Source: Acidimicrobiia bacterium (GTDB lineage Bacteria > Actinomycetota > Acidimicrobiia > Acidimicrobiales > Poriferisodalaceae). Taken from it: a stretch of DNA of 51,057 nt. Every line of letters starts with the position of its first letter. The stretch's first letter is position 1. Location of the stretch: contig JAJEBN010000022.1 of the NCBI GenBank assembly GCA_022822525.1, positions 1 to 51,057 of the forward strand. Reading direction: 5' to 3'. A model generated the notes under the pieces. That model saw nothing but the letters and a program-made list of their open reading frames with translations, did not search any database and was not told the origin of the DNA. A program made the translations under genes and the position numbers. This document shows positions 25,022 to 33,809 of the stretch, one piece after another.

Positions 25022-25960
25022 CTAGCGCAGGAGCGCTGCATCGCGGCGCAGCGAGTTCCGCGCCTCGGCGTAGCGCTCCGCGAGGCGCTGACCGACGCGC
25101 CCGATCCGGTCGATCATCTTCATGAGGCGGTCGCGTGCCGCCTCGGCGATGCTCGACAGATCGGTGAGGTCGGGCAGTCTCCAGTCGCGCAGCACGACGG
25201 GCTGCAGGATCTGGTCGTGGTGGATGGCCAGGTCGTAGATCCCGGCCTCGGCGATGATGCGGGAGTGGGTGTCGAAATCGGTGATGCCCAGACCAGGCAT
25301 GGCAAAGCCCTTCACCTGATTGGCAATGGCGACCACTGCGCTGGAGGGGTCCATCTCGACGGCGGCGCTCATGACGTCGCGGTAGAACAGGAAATGCAGG
25401 TTCTCATCGAAAGCGACCCGCCGCATGATGGCCTTGCCGGCGGGATCGTCGATGTGGCGTCCAGTATTGAAGTGAGCGATGCGGGTCGCCAGTTCCTGCA
25501 GCGTGACGTAGGCGAGGCCCTCGAGCAGGCTCGGCGGCTGGGGCACTTGCCCGCACTGCACCTGCGCCATGCGTGCTCGCTCCAGCGCCACGGGATCGAG
25601 GGCGCGGGTGACTGAGAGGTAGTCGTAGATGACCCGGCCGTGGCGCCCCTCTTCCGCCGTCCAGCGGCGAACCCACTCGCCCCACGCGCCGTCGCGTCCG
25701 AAGAGCCGCTCGCTGTCACGGAAGTAGTACGGCAGGTTCTCCTCGGTGAGCACGTTCACGAAGAGGGCGCTGCGGGCCTCCGGGGTGAGGTTCGCCTCCT
25801 CGGGTGACCACTCGTAATCGGGGGCGAAGTCCTTGCCCCGGCTCCAGGGCACGAGCGCGTGAGGATGCCATTCCTTCGTCTGACGAAGGTGTCGCTCCAG
25901 CAGCTGCCCTACGGTCGGCTCGAGATCGGCGAGCGTCCGCGCATCGACCTCTACCGACAT
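25022..25960 (-). CDS. Acyl-[acyl-carrier-protein] desaturase (DesA-like, ferritin-like di-iron)
   Basis: 312 residues, soluble stearoyl-ACP desaturase family, which inserts a double bond into ACP-bound fatty acids. Di-iron ligands appear as EEN (ENLPYYFRD region), EEGRH near residue 105, the Glu of LQELATRIAHF near 155, and the DENLHFLFY motif near 190. The start ATG 25960 gives the typical N-terminus; a longer form from about 26031 (MAQRVPNRG) is possible but unlike the family. A TAGGCT -10-like hexamer lies 30 bp upstream. Convergent with the RraA-like gene. Related to DesA1/DesA2 of mycobacteria by family; the specific position desaturated is unknown. Confidence 0.85.
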   Translation of the reverse strand: MSVEVDARTLADLEPTVGQLLERHLRQTKEWHPHALVPWSRGKDFAPDYEWSPEEANLTPEARSALFVNVLTEENLPYYFRDSERLFGRDGAWGEWVRRWTAEEGRHGRVIYDYLSVTRALDPVALERARMAQVQCGQVPQPPSLLEGLAYVTLQELATRIAHFNTGRHIDDPAGKAIMRRVAFDENLHFLFYRDVMSAAVEMDPSSAVVAIANQVKGFAMPGLGITDFDTHSRIIAEAGIYDLAIHHDQILQPVVLRDWRLPDLTDLSSIAEAARDRLMKMIDRIGRVGQRLAERYAEARNSLRRDAALLR

Positions 25961-25989
25961 ACGGTTTTGCCAATCACCATGCGTGACGG

Positions 25990-25995
25990 AGCCTA
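25990..25995 (-). promoter_or_regulatory. Possible -10 element for the acyl-ACP desaturase
   Basis: On the minus strand the hexamer reads TAGGCT, the same sequence seen at 4918-4923 before the hydroxylase gene. It would give a leader of roughly 25 nt before ATG 25960. No -35 is clear. Confidence 0.25.
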
Positions 25996-26054
25996 ATGAC
26001 GTATGCCCCCTGTTCGGGACCCGCTGAGCCATGACACCCGTTTCTCGTGCCGCC

Positions 26055-26078
26055 GCCCGCCGCCGACCCTCGGCGGGC
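26055..26078 (-). terminator. Candidate stem-loop terminator downstream of the sod/regulator-remnant transcript
   Basis: GCCCGCCG at 26055-26062 pairs with CGGCGGGC at 26071-26078 around an 8-nt loop. It lies 11 bp past the remnant's stop on the minus strand. No T-run follows, so any termination function is uncertain. Confidence 0.3.
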
Positions 26079-26088
26079 GATCGCAGTG

Positions 26089-26318
26089 TCAGGAGTTCGT
26101 GCGCACGCCGAGGGCCCGTTCGAGGTTGACGAGGTACCCGGCGAAGGCTCGCCGCCCGGCTTGGGTGGCCTCGATCCACGTCCGGGGCTTTGCGCCGTGA
26201 AACTGCTTGCTGATGGTCACGTAGCCGGCGGCTTCCAGCTTGCGCAGGTGGGTCGTGAGGTTGCCCGGCGTCAGACACACGAGCAGTCTCAGCCTGGTTG
26301 CGTTGCCGCTGGTCTCGT
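26089..26318 (-). pseudogene. Truncated winged-helix regulator (HTH_34-type) remnant
   Basis: The reading frame encodes the second half of a MarR-like winged-helix domain: LTPGNLTTHLRKLEAAGYV followed by the wing KQFHGAKPRTWIEATQAG and a closing helix. Upstream the match runs into RLRLLVCLTPG, where intact family members have about 20 more residues between the RLRLL helix and the recognition helix. No start codon lies at a sensible place; the frame continues antisense-like into the sod gene, whose stop is only a few bases away. I read this as a regulator with an internal deletion and a lost 5' end. A short protein from an internal GTG remains possible. Confidence 0.55.
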
Positions 26319-26321
26319 GAA

Positions 26322-26939
26322 CTAGGCGTGGTTGCGCAGGGCGTCGCTGTAGTTGGCCGAGGCGAATTCCCAGTTGATCAGGTGCTCGACGAATGCATCC
26401 ACGTAGGCGGCTCGGGCGTTCTGATAGTCGAGGTAGTAGGCGTGCTCCCACACGTCGATCACCAACAGCGCCCTCAGGCCGTCGGTCAGGGGCGTGCGGG
26501 CGTCGTCGGTCTGCACGATCCGCAGCGAGCCAGAGCCGGTTGTGGCTGCATCGAACACCAGCCAGCCCCAGCCAGATGCGAAGTTGCGGACCGCTCCGGC
26601 GGCGAAGTCCGCCCGGAACGCGTCCACGCCGCCGAAGCTCGCCTCCAGCGCCGCGGCCAGGGCGCCGCTGGGCTCGCCACCGCCGCCGGGCGACATGGAC
26701 TGCCAGTAGAAGTTGTGGTTCCACGTCTGGGCTGCTGCGTTGAACAGCCCGCCCGCGGGCAGCGAGCGCACCAGATCCTCCAGCGCTCGACCCTCGTTGG
26801 GTGTGTCGGCGACCCCGCTGTTCACTGCGGTGACATAGCCGGCGTGGTGCTTGCCGTAATGGAAGCTGATCGTGCGCTCGCTGATGTGCGGGGCGAGCGC
26901 ATCGGGTGCGTATGGGAGGTCTGGCAGCTGGATGGTCAT
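26322..26939 (-). CDS. Superoxide dismutase, Fe/Mn family
   Basis: 205 residues. It converts superoxide to oxygen and hydrogen peroxide in the cytoplasm. Metal ligands are the His of FHYGKHHAGY (N-terminal helix), the His of TWNHNFYWQSM, and Asp and His of DVWEHAYYLDYQ. The AAQTWNHNFYW motif places the active-site Gln in the N-terminal position typical of iron enzymes, so Fe is more likely than Mn. It is divergent from the small gene at 27058 and directly precedes the regulator remnant on the same strand. Confidence 0.93.
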   Translation of the reverse strand: MTIQLPDLPYAPDALAPHISERTISFHYGKHHAGYVTAVNSGVADTPNEGRALEDLVRSLPAGGLFNAAAQTWNHNFYWQSMSPGGGGEPSGALAAALEASFGGVDAFRADFAAGAVRNFASGWGWLVFDAATTGSGSLRIVQTDDARTPLTDGLRALLVIDVWEHAYYLDYQNARAAYVDAFVEHLINWEFASANYSDALRNHA

Positions 26940-27057
26940 CTGATTCTCATGCGGTCACTGGCCCGGGCGAGTATGCCAGCGCAAGCCGGCCCTTCAGCGT
27001 CGCCCGGCCTGACATCCCGCGACGAGGGCAGAGGCGCCGAGCGATATGGTGCGGCGC

Positions 27058-27402
27058 GTGCGGCTGGTGGGCATCTACGACGCTGACGGCGGGCTCGCCG
27101 GAGAGTTCCGTTACGCCTTCGGCAAGCTGACGGGCCGCAGCAAGTGCGCCCTGTGCGACATCACCCACGGCTGGAATCCGCTGGGCTCACGCGAGTGGAA
27201 GCAAGCCTGCGCGGCATCGCCGGTCGAGCTCGAGCTGGTGCATCGCGACGAGGCCACTGCCTCTCAGCTCGCTGCAGCCACCAAGCTGCCTGCCGTCGTG
27301 GCCGACGACGGCGAGGGCTGGTCCGAGGCCATGACAGCGGCGGACATCGAGGCGTGTGCAGGGTCTCCGTACCGGCTCTTGGAACTGCTCAGGACCCTCT
27401 GA
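27058..27402 (+). CDS. Small conserved CxxC protein, unknown function
   Basis: 114 residues from GTG 27058 (MRLVGIYDADGGLAGEFRY); an ATG at 27046 would add four residues. A single CALCDITHG motif near residue 30 could bind a metal or act in redox, and the rest resembles a small alpha/beta protein ending in ELLRTL. I recall similar short proteins annotated as hypothetical in actinobacteria but cannot name a function. TATGGT at 27045-27050 is a possible -10 placed 7 nt before the GTG, which would make the mRNA leaderless and would put the ATG inside the promoter. Divergent from sod. Confidence 0.6.
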   Translation: MRLVGIYDADGGLAGEFRYAFGKLTGRSKCALCDITHGWNPLGSREWKQACAASPVELELVHRDEATASQLAAATKLPAVVADDGEGWSEAMTAADIEACAGSPYRLLELLRTL

Positions 27403-27456
27403 GATCGCATGAGAACCCATCCCGCTTCTGGCTGCCGCTGGCCCCCTGAATCCGAG

Positions 27457-27462
27457 TACCGT
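27457..27462 (+). promoter_or_regulatory. Possible -10 element for the M16 lipoprotein gene
   Basis: TACCGT, preceded by G, fits the GTAnnnT pattern seen before rplC, glmS, groES and guaA. A leader of about 35 nt would remain before ATG 27502. Confidence 0.25.
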
Positions 27463-27501
27463 CCCCTCCCGCACGCTGCCGGCCGAAAGGCGCACCCGTC
27501 G

Positions 27502-30500
27502 ATGAAACCAGTCCTTTGGCGCAAGATCTTCGCTCTGCTCTTTGCGGCCGCCCTGCTGGCGGCTGCGTGCGCTCCAGACGAACATGACGCAGTCAGCGAG
27601 CCCGCAGCGGCCGACGACGAAACAGTCGAAGTTCACACCGACGAACCGGAAGCTGTCGAAGCCGAGGCAGAGCCCGAAGAGACGGATGAGCCGGCCCCTG
27701 CCGACGAGCCCGAGCCTGCCGACGAGCCCGAAGAGACTGATGAGCCGGCGCCCGCGGAAGAGCCCATCGGCGACCCGGTCGATCTGGGCGAGTTCAACGA
27801 CTACGAGCCCGGTGATCCTGACGCGACCCTGCTGCCAGTGGATGCGGAGGTGCTGATCGGCCAGCTCCCCAACGGCCTCACCTACTACCTGCGTTCGAAT
27901 GACTCGCCGGGCAAGTCGATCATGATGCACCTGGTGGTCAATGCCGGGGCCGTCCTGGATCCCGACGGCGCAGAGGGCGCAGCTCACTTCCTGGAACACA
28001 TGATGTTCAACGGCACCGAGCGCTTCTCCAAGAACGAGCTCCTCCAGGTGCTCCGCGACTTCGGCACCGATTTCGGTCCTGACCTGAACGCCTACACCAG
28101 CCCCGATGAGACCGTCTACATCCTCGATTTCAAGCTCGACCACCCCGGCACCATCGGCCTCGGGTTCACGGTGCTGTCCGAATGGGCATCAGCGGCCACG
28201 CTCCTGCCTGCCGATGTCGATGCCGAGCGGGGGATCATTCTTGACGAGTACCGCCTGCGCGACGAGTCGGCATCAGGCAGGATCTCGAACTTCCTCGACG
28301 CCATCTACTACTCGGGAACCGCCTATGAGGGCATGCTCATCGGCGGCAGCGAGGAATCCAATCTGTCGATGACCGCCGAGGTCTTGCGCGAGTTCTACGA
28401 CACGTGGTACCGGCCCGACAACATGGCGGTGGTGGTCGTGGGCGACCTGGCCGTCTCCGAGATGGAGACGCTGGTGGAGCACTACTTCACGGATCTGGCG
28501 CCGCGCACACCGACGGCCCCGCCGCAGCCCGACCGGTCTGCGTTCATCGCAGACTTCGTGGACGAGCCGGTGACCGATGTGGTCACGCACCCGGACCACG
28601 GCCCGATCTACATCTCGCTCGACTGGCAGCTGCCTGCGTGGCCTGCGGGGACGGTCGGGGGTGAGCGGCTCCGGTTCATGGAGGATCTGATCGCTCGCAT
28701 GCTCGACATCCGGCTGGATGCCGCATTCCAAGCCGGTCAGCTCTCACAGGCCACAGAACCGCACTTCAGCGCGTTTCCGGCTGCACGCGGTCTGCGCCTG
28801 TATGGCACGAACTATCAGGGTTCGGATCTCAATCAGGCAACCACCGACTACATCTCGGTGGTGCACGGCGCGGCGCACTTCGGCTTCACCCAGGCAGAGC
28901 TCGACCAAGCAGTAAGCGCGTTTCGCACCTCGCTCGAGTTCCAGCTCGAGAGTGACGAGACCCGGCAGGACCGCGAGTACTCGTTCGCCTACGCAGCGCA
29001 CTTCCTCAGCGGCGCCGATGTCTCATCGACGCCGGATCGGGTGGCCCGGCTGACCGCGCTGCTCGACACCTACACGGTCGAAGAGCTGACCGCACATCTG
29101 CGTTGGCTCTTGGAGATCGCGCCGCCACTGGTGGTGTCGATCGGGCCCGACCCGGCGGACGTGCCGACCGCGGAGGAACTGCGTGCCGCGGTGGACGCGG
29201 CCGTTCCGCTGGCACCGCCGGAAGCGCAGGAGGCCATCGACGCACTCATGGCACGGCCGGATCCGGCTGCACCCGCCGCCGAACGATCAGTTGGCCTGTT
29301 CGACGACGCCTATGAGTGGGAATTCCCCAATGGGGCGACGGTGGTCTTCGCGCCATCGGACATCGCGGCCGGCGAGGTGACGGTGGTGGCGGAGAGCCTG
29401 GGTGGCTGGTCGTCACTGTCGGTGGGCGATTCGGCCTTGGTGCGTCACGCTGTCGGCGCGGTCGCCTCGAGCGGCATCGGTGACGCTACGGCCACGCAGC
29501 TCGACGAGTACTTGGCCACTACGACAGCCCGGGTCAGCCCATTCATCGCCGAGCACTCAGAGGGCTTCTCGGGCGCAGCGGGAGCGGGCGACCTCGAAGC
29601 GCTCTTTGCTCTGCTGCACCTGTATGTCACCGAGCCGCGCATCACCGAGGTGGCGGTCAACGAGCAGATCCAAGCGATGCAGACCCGCCTGGCGAACGCC
29701 GAGACCTTCCCGCAGTGGATCTCGGAGCTGGCGCTGCTGGACGCGCTCTATGGGGGCAGCCCGTGGTACCAGTTCATTGCCACGCAGGATCAGATCGACG
29801 CCACCACCCCCGATTCGCTGCTCGGCCTCTACCAAGCACGGCTGAGCGATGTGGACGATCTGGTGGTGGCAGTGGTCGGCGACATCGACCGGGCCACGGT
29901 GGCCGACTTGGCGGCGCGCTACATCGGCACGCTGCCCGCAGGAACGGATGACACGTTCACCGACCACAACCCGGGTTTCCCGTCGGGCGTTGAGCGCATC
30001 ACGATTCCGGTCGACGCTGACTCGGGCGCAGCAGGTCTCGACATCGTGTTCGGTGCCGCCACCACGCTCACCGTCGAGAACCTGGTTCTCAGCGATGTGG
30101 CCGCAGCGGTCATCGACGACTTGCTGACCGGCCGGGTGCGCGAGCAACTCGGCGACACCTACTCGGTGTTTGCATCGGTCTCGCCAGACGATGCCACCGG
30201 CCAATGGACGGCACGCATCAGCGCCACGGGACCGTCAGATGGGCTCGAATCGAGCCACGCCGCCATCGTGGATACCGTGGCGGGGCTGATTGCCGACGGT
30301 CCGACCGACCGCGACCTGCAGCAGGCGATCTCGGTGACGCGGGACAACTACGTGCTCGAGTCGAACTCCTCGATTGTCAACCCGCTCTTGCGGCGTCATC
30401 ACGCAGATGACAGCAGCGTCGGCACGCCCGCGCAGCTGCGAGCCGTCCTCGACGAGATCACGGCGGCCGAGGTGCAAGCGCACATCGCACTGTGGTTCAA

Positions 30501-30540
30501 CCTCGAGAACCGCATCGAGGTGTTCCGTTCCGAGCAGTAG
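27502..30540 (+). CDS. M16-family zinc metallopeptidase, predicted lipoprotein
   Basis: 1012 residues from ATG 27502. A basic start (KPVLWRK), a hydrophobic core and LLAAAC form a lipoprotein signal with lipidation at about Cys25, so the protein should be anchored outside the cytoplasmic membrane. Residues 27-95 are an acidic Glu/Pro/Asp/Ala linker with an 18-residue duplication. The first M16 domain carries HFLEH (His162, Glu165, His166) and Glu242 in AERGIILDE, 76 residues later, so it is a complete inverted-zincin site. The second half, from about residue 600, is a second M16 pair without HxxEH and is probably structural. Members degrade peptides in the periplasm or mature exported ones. 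Confidence 0.88.
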   Translation: MKPVLWRKIFALLFAAALLAAACAPDEHDAVSEPAAADDETVEVHTDEPEAVEAEAEPEETDEPAPADEPEPADEPEETDEPAPAEEPIGDPVDLGEFNDYEPGDPDATLLPVDAEVLIGQLPNGLTYYLRSNDSPGKSIMMHLVVNAGAVLDPDGAEGAAHFLEHMMFNGTERFSKNELLQVLRDFGTDFGPDLNAYTSPDETVYILDFKLDHPGTIGLGFTVLSEWASAATLLPADVDAERGIILDEYRLRDESASGRISNFLDAIYYSGTAYEGMLIGGSEESNLSMTAEVLREFYDTWYRPDNMAVVVVGDLAVSEMETLVEHYFTDLAPRTPTAPPQPDRSAFIADFVDEPVTDVVTHPDHGPIYISLDWQLPAWPAGTVGGERLRFMEDLIARMLDIRLDAAFQAGQLSQATEPHFSAFPAARGLRLYGTNYQGSDLNQATTDYISVVHGAAHFGFTQAELDQAVSAFRTSLEFQLESDETRQDREYSFAYAAHFLSGADVSSTPDRVARLTALLDTYTVEELTAHLRWLLEIAPPLVVSIGPDPADVPTAEELRAAVDAAVPLAPPEAQEAIDALMARPDPAAPAAERSVGLFDDAYEWEFPNGATVVFAPSDIAAGEVTVVAESLGGWSSLSVGDSALVRHAVGAVASSGIGDATATQLDEYLATTTARVSPFIAEHSEGFSGAAGAGDLEALFALLHLYVTEPRITEVAVNEQIQAMQTRLANAETFPQWISELALLDALYGGSPWYQFIATQDQIDATTPDSLLGLYQARLSDVDDLVVAVVGDIDRATVADLAARYIGTLPAGTDDTFTDHNPGFPSGVERITIPVDADSGAAGLDIVFGAATTLTVENLVLSDVAAAVIDDLLTGRVREQLGDTYSVFASVSPDDATGQWTARISATGPSDGLESSHAAIVDTVAGLIADGPTDRDLQQAISVTRDNYVLESNSSIVNPLLRRHHADDSSVGTPAQLRAVLDEITAAEVQAHIALWFNLENRIEVFRSEQ

Positions 30541-30551
30541 CTGCTCAAGAG

Positions 30552-30573
30552 GCTGAGCCGATTGTCGCTCAGC
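30552..30573. terminator. Candidate bidirectional terminator between the M16 gene and truA
   Basis: GCTGAGC at 30552-30558 pairs with GCTCAGC at 30567-30573 around an 8-nt loop. It lies between two converging genes and touches the truA stop codon. A smaller dyad, GAGCAG-TAG-CTGCTC, spans the stop of the M16 gene at 30532-30546. No long T-run is present. Confidence 0.4.
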
Positions 30574-31393
30574 TGTCTGGGTAGCGGACTGCGACGAGGG
30601 TCAGCCCGTGCGGCGGCGCGATCGCCGCTGCCGCATCCCGGCTGCGTGCTGCCAGCACCGCTGGCACGTCGCCGGCAGCGCGGTCGCCGCGCCCGGTCGC
30701 CACGCACTGGCCCACGATGGCCCGCACCATTTGGTGGCAGAAGGCGTTGGCCTCGATGTCGAACCACAGCCGAGCACCCTCGCCGCGCCAGCGCGCCCGG
30801 GCGACGCTGCGCACCAGCGACGCGTCGGGTCGGTCCTTCGGCCGGCGGCAGAACGAGGTGAAGTCGTGCTCGCCGACGAAGTGAGCTGCGGCAGCGTTCA
30901 TCTGAGGAATGTCGAGCGGCACAGCCACGTGCCATTCGAGGTCGGCGCAGCGGGGATCGAGGTTCGCGGCGTTGCGGACGCGGTACTCATAGGCACGGGC
31001 GGTTGCGGAGTGGCGCGCATCGAAGCTGTCATCGGCGAACGCGGCGGCCGTCACCACGATGTCGGGGTTCAGCATGCGGTTGAGCGAGGACGCGCAGCGA
31101 TCCAGCCGGCCGTCGAGCTGATCGCCGCCGATCCGCCGCAGTCCCTCGCCGCCGATCCGGAACGACACGACCTGTCCGGTGGCGTGCACGCCCGCATCGG
31201 TGCGGCCGGCCACGGTCAGCGCGGGCGCTTGGCCGAGGATGCGCGCGAGTGCGGTGCCCAATTCGCCCGCGACTGTGCGAACGCCCTCGTTGGCGGCGAA
31301 GCCGCGAAAACCCGTGCCCCGATACGCCAGGTCCAGCCGCACGGTCCGTTGACCGGCGTGGGCGGCAGGCTCATGTTCGCTCACCGCTGGCAC
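30569..31393 (-). CDS. truA: tRNA pseudouridine(38-40) synthase TruA
   Basis: 274 residues. It makes pseudouridine at positions 38-40 of the anticodon stem-loop. The catalytic motif GRTDAGVHA holds Asp66. Further motifs are FDARHSATARAYEYRV and the SFCRRPKDRPDASLVRSV region, and the FCHQMVRAIVGQCV helix. In many bacteria truA lies between rplQ and rplM on the same strand. Here it is in that interval but inverted, facing the M16 gene. Confidence 0.95.
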   Translation of the reverse strand: MPAVSEHEPAAHAGQRTVRLDLAYRGTGFRGFAANEGVRTVAGELGTALARILGQAPALTVAGRTDAGVHATGQVVSFRIGGEGLRRIGGDQLDGRLDRCASSLNRMLNPDIVVTAAAFADDSFDARHSATARAYEYRVRNAANLDPRCADLEWHVAVPLDIPQMNAAAAHFVGEHDFTSFCRRPKDRPDASLVRSVARARWRGEGARLWFDIEANAFCHQMVRAIVGQCVATGRGDRAAGDVPAVLAARSRDAAAAIAPPHGLTLVAVRYPDS

Positions 31394-31395
31394 GG

Positions 31396-31401
31396 TAACT
31401 T
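31396..31401 (+). promoter_or_regulatory. Possible -10 element for the amidohydrolase gene
   Basis: TAACTT, preceded by G, lies in the divergent gap between truA and the amidohydrolase. The leader would be about 65 nt. Weak single-element evidence. Confidence 0.2.
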
Positions 31402-31472
31402 CGCTGGGAGCGATGCCGGCACAGTCGCACTTCAGCGGGAACGCATCGCTGCGTCACAGGGGGACATCGCAG

Positions 31473-33215
31473 ATGCTCGATATCAGGATTGCGGGCGGCA
31501 CGATCATCGACGGCACCGGAGCGCCGCGCACCGAAGGCGACATCGGCATCCGCGACGGTCGCATCGTGGCGGTGGGCACCGAAGCCACCGCTGCGGCGGG
31601 GCCTGCGGAGCGCACGATCGATGCGTCCGGCAAGGTGGTCGCACCCGGCTTCGTCGACATCCACACGCACTTCGACGCGCAGGTCTTCTGGGACACCACG
31701 CTGTCGCCGTCGCCGCTGCATGGCGTCACCACCGTCATCGGCGGCAACTGCGGCTTCACGATCGCCCCGCTCGAACCCGATCACGGCGACTACCTCATGC
31801 GGATGCTGGCGCGGGTGGAGGGCATGCCGCTCGAATCGCTCCAAGAAGGCGTTCCGTGGGACTGGCGCACCTTCGGGGAGTACCTCGACGCGATCGACGG
31901 CACGCTGATGCCCAACGCCGGCTTCCTGGTGGGGCACTGCGCGCTGCGCCGGGTCGTGATGGGCGAGCGCTCGGTGGGCCACGAGGCCACGCCCGAGGAG
32001 CTCGACGCCATGAAGCGCATGCTGGCCGACAGCATCGCGGCAGGCGGTCTGGGCTTCAGCTCGTCGTGGGCCAAGACCCACAACGACGCAGCCGGCGAGC
32101 CGGTGCCGTCGCGTCACGCTTCCACCAGCGAGCTGATCGAGCTGTGCTCGGTGCTGCGGTCCTCTCCCGCGGTCGCGATCGAGTTCATCCCCACCATCGA
32201 GCGCTTCGACGACGACGTGTACCAGCTGCTCGCCGACATGTCGGTGGCTGCGGACCGGCCCCTCAACTGGAACGTGATCTTCGCCAACGGCCGCCACCGT
32301 GACGTCATCGACCAGAAGCTCGCGGCCAGCAACTACGCAGCGCGCCAGGGCGGGCGCGTGGTGGCGCTCACCGCCCCGATGCCCGCGGTGAGCCGCCTGT
32401 GCTTCGAGAGCGGCTTCCTGCTCGACACGCTGGCCGGCTGGGCCGAGCCGATGGCATTGCCGCCTACCGAGAAGATGAAGCTGCTCGCCGACCCGCAGCG
32501 GCGCGCTGAGCTGAACGATCTGGCGCAGCAGCCCAGCGCCTTCCGTGGCGTCGCTCGCTGGGAGCGGCTGACCGTGGGCGAGGTCACCAAGCCGGAGCTG
32601 GCACACCTCGAGGGTCGCACGATCGGCGAGATCGCCGACGCCCAGGGCACCACGCCGTGGGATGCCCTGTGCGACCTGGTGGTGGCCGACGACCTCAAGA
32701 CCGGCCTGTACCCCCGGGCCGCGGGCGACGATCCCGACAGCTGGACGATGCGCGAGGAGCTGTGGAATGACGACCGCTGCGTGATCGGGGCGTCCGACGC
32801 CGGCGCGCACCTCGACTTCCTGGCGACGTTCAACTACTCGACCTACCTGCTGGCCGCTGCCCGTGACCGCGAGATGCTCGAGCTGGAGGACGCCATCCAC
32901 AAGCTCACCGACATCCCCGCCCGCCTCTACGGGCTCGCCGGTCGCGGCAGGCTGGCGGAGGGTTGGCACGCCGATGTCGTGGTGTTCGACCCCGACGCAG
33001 TGGCCCCCAAGCCGATCGAGGTGCGCGAGGACCTTCCGGGGGGCGCGTGGCGGCTCTACGGCGAGGCCGAGGGAGTGGACACCGTGCTGATCAACGGCGA
33101 GGTTGCGGTCCGCGACGGCGCCTTCACCGACGCCCGTCCGGGCACTCTGCTGCGAGCCGGCCGTGACACCGAGCCCGTTCGCGCCTCGGGGCCGGTTGCA
33201 TCGACGAATCAGTGA
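31473..33215 (+). CDS. Amidohydrolase of the N-acyl-D-amino-acid deacylase family
   Basis: 580 residues from ATG 31473; the open frame to 31413 is not part of the family. The metal site begins with FVDIHTHFDAQVFWD (HxHxD), followed by the conserved GGNCGFTIAP near residue 95 and the late GASDAGAHLDF motif with its catalytic Asp. Family members remove acyl groups from N-acyl-D-amino acids or act on hydantoin-like rings and other amides; the substrate here is not known. It lies between the inverted truA and rplM and is not obviously part of the ribosomal operon. Confidence 0.85.
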   Translation: MLDIRIAGGTIIDGTGAPRTEGDIGIRDGRIVAVGTEATAAAGPAERTIDASGKVVAPGFVDIHTHFDAQVFWDTTLSPSPLHGVTTVIGGNCGFTIAPLEPDHGDYLMRMLARVEGMPLESLQEGVPWDWRTFGEYLDAIDGTLMPNAGFLVGHCALRRVVMGERSVGHEATPEELDAMKRMLADSIAAGGLGFSSSWAKTHNDAAGEPVPSRHASTSELIELCSVLRSSPAVAIEFIPTIERFDDDVYQLLADMSVAADRPLNWNVIFANGRHRDVIDQKLAASNYAARQGGRVVALTAPMPAVSRLCFESGFLLDTLAGWAEPMALPPTEKMKLLADPQRRAELNDLAQQPSAFRGVARWERLTVGEVTKPELAHLEGRTIGEIADAQGTTPWDALCDLVVADDLKTGLYPRAAGDDPDSWTMREELWNDDRCVIGASDAGAHLDFLATFNYSTYLLAAARDREMLELEDAIHKLTDIPARLYGLAGRGRLAEGWHADVVVFDPDAVAPKPIEVREDLPGGAWRLYGEAEGVDTVLINGEVAVRDGAFTDARPGTLLRAGRDTEPVRASGPVASTNQ

Positions 33216-33237
33216 CGGCATCCGGCCCGAGCGCCGG

Positions 33238-33243
33238 TAGCCT
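33238..33243 (+). promoter_or_regulatory. Possible -10 element for rplM-rpsI
   Basis: TAGCCT, preceded by G, is 60 bp upstream of the rplM GTG. TGACGG at 33213-33218 could be a -35, but the 19-bp spacing is long. rplM needs a promoter because the preceding amidohydrolase is unrelated. Confidence 0.3.
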
Positions 33244-33302
33244 CGTGGGGCCGTTCGCCCTGTGGAGCCCAGCTCCCAGCAGACCTCAAGCGGAGTTCCA
33301 GC

Positions 33303-33749
33303 GTGCGCACTTACGCCCCCAAAGCATCTGAGATCGAGCGTGCATGGTTCGTCGTCGATGCCGAAGGCATGGTGCTGGGCCGGATGGCCACCGAGGTCGC
33401 CAGGGTGCTGCGCGGCAAGCACAAGCCCACCTTCGCCCCCTACATCGACTGCGGCGACCACGTCGTGGTGGTCAACGCCGACAAGGTCGTGCTGACGGGC
33501 GACAAGGCCACCAAGAAGCTGGTGCACCGCCATTCGGGCTACCCGGGCGGCCTGCACAGCGAGAAGTACGGCGATCTGCTGGCTCGCCGGCCCGCCGACG
33601 CGGTCCGGCGGACGATCCGGGGCATGCTGCCCCACAATCGCCTCGGCCGAGCACAGCTTCGCAAGCTGAAGGTGTACGCCGGTCCCGACCATCCCCACGC
33701 CGCTCAGCAGCCCCAACCGCTGGCTCTGCCCGGCGCCATGGCGCACTGA
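33303..33749 (+). CDS. rplM: 50S ribosomal protein L13
   Basis: 148 residues from GTG 33303 ([22 protein letters not shown] read in two parts: [12 protein letters not shown] and [10 protein letters not shown]). The core motifs [19 protein letters not shown] and the [17 protein letters not shown] segment are present. L13 is an early 50S assembly protein. It forms the usual pair with rpsI, 60 bp downstream. Confidence 0.96.
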   Translation: MRTYAPKASEIERAWFVVDAEGMVLGRMATEVARVLRGKHKPTFAPYIDCGDHVVVVNADKVVLTGDKATKKLVHRHSGYPGGLHSEKYGDLLARRPADAVRRTIRGMLPHNRLGRAQLRKLKVYAGPDHPHAAQQPQPLALPGAMAH

Positions 33750-33809
33750 CCCCGACGGCCCTGACACCGCCCTGACGACGCGATATCCGACCAGAAAGAC
33801 ACAGACTCC

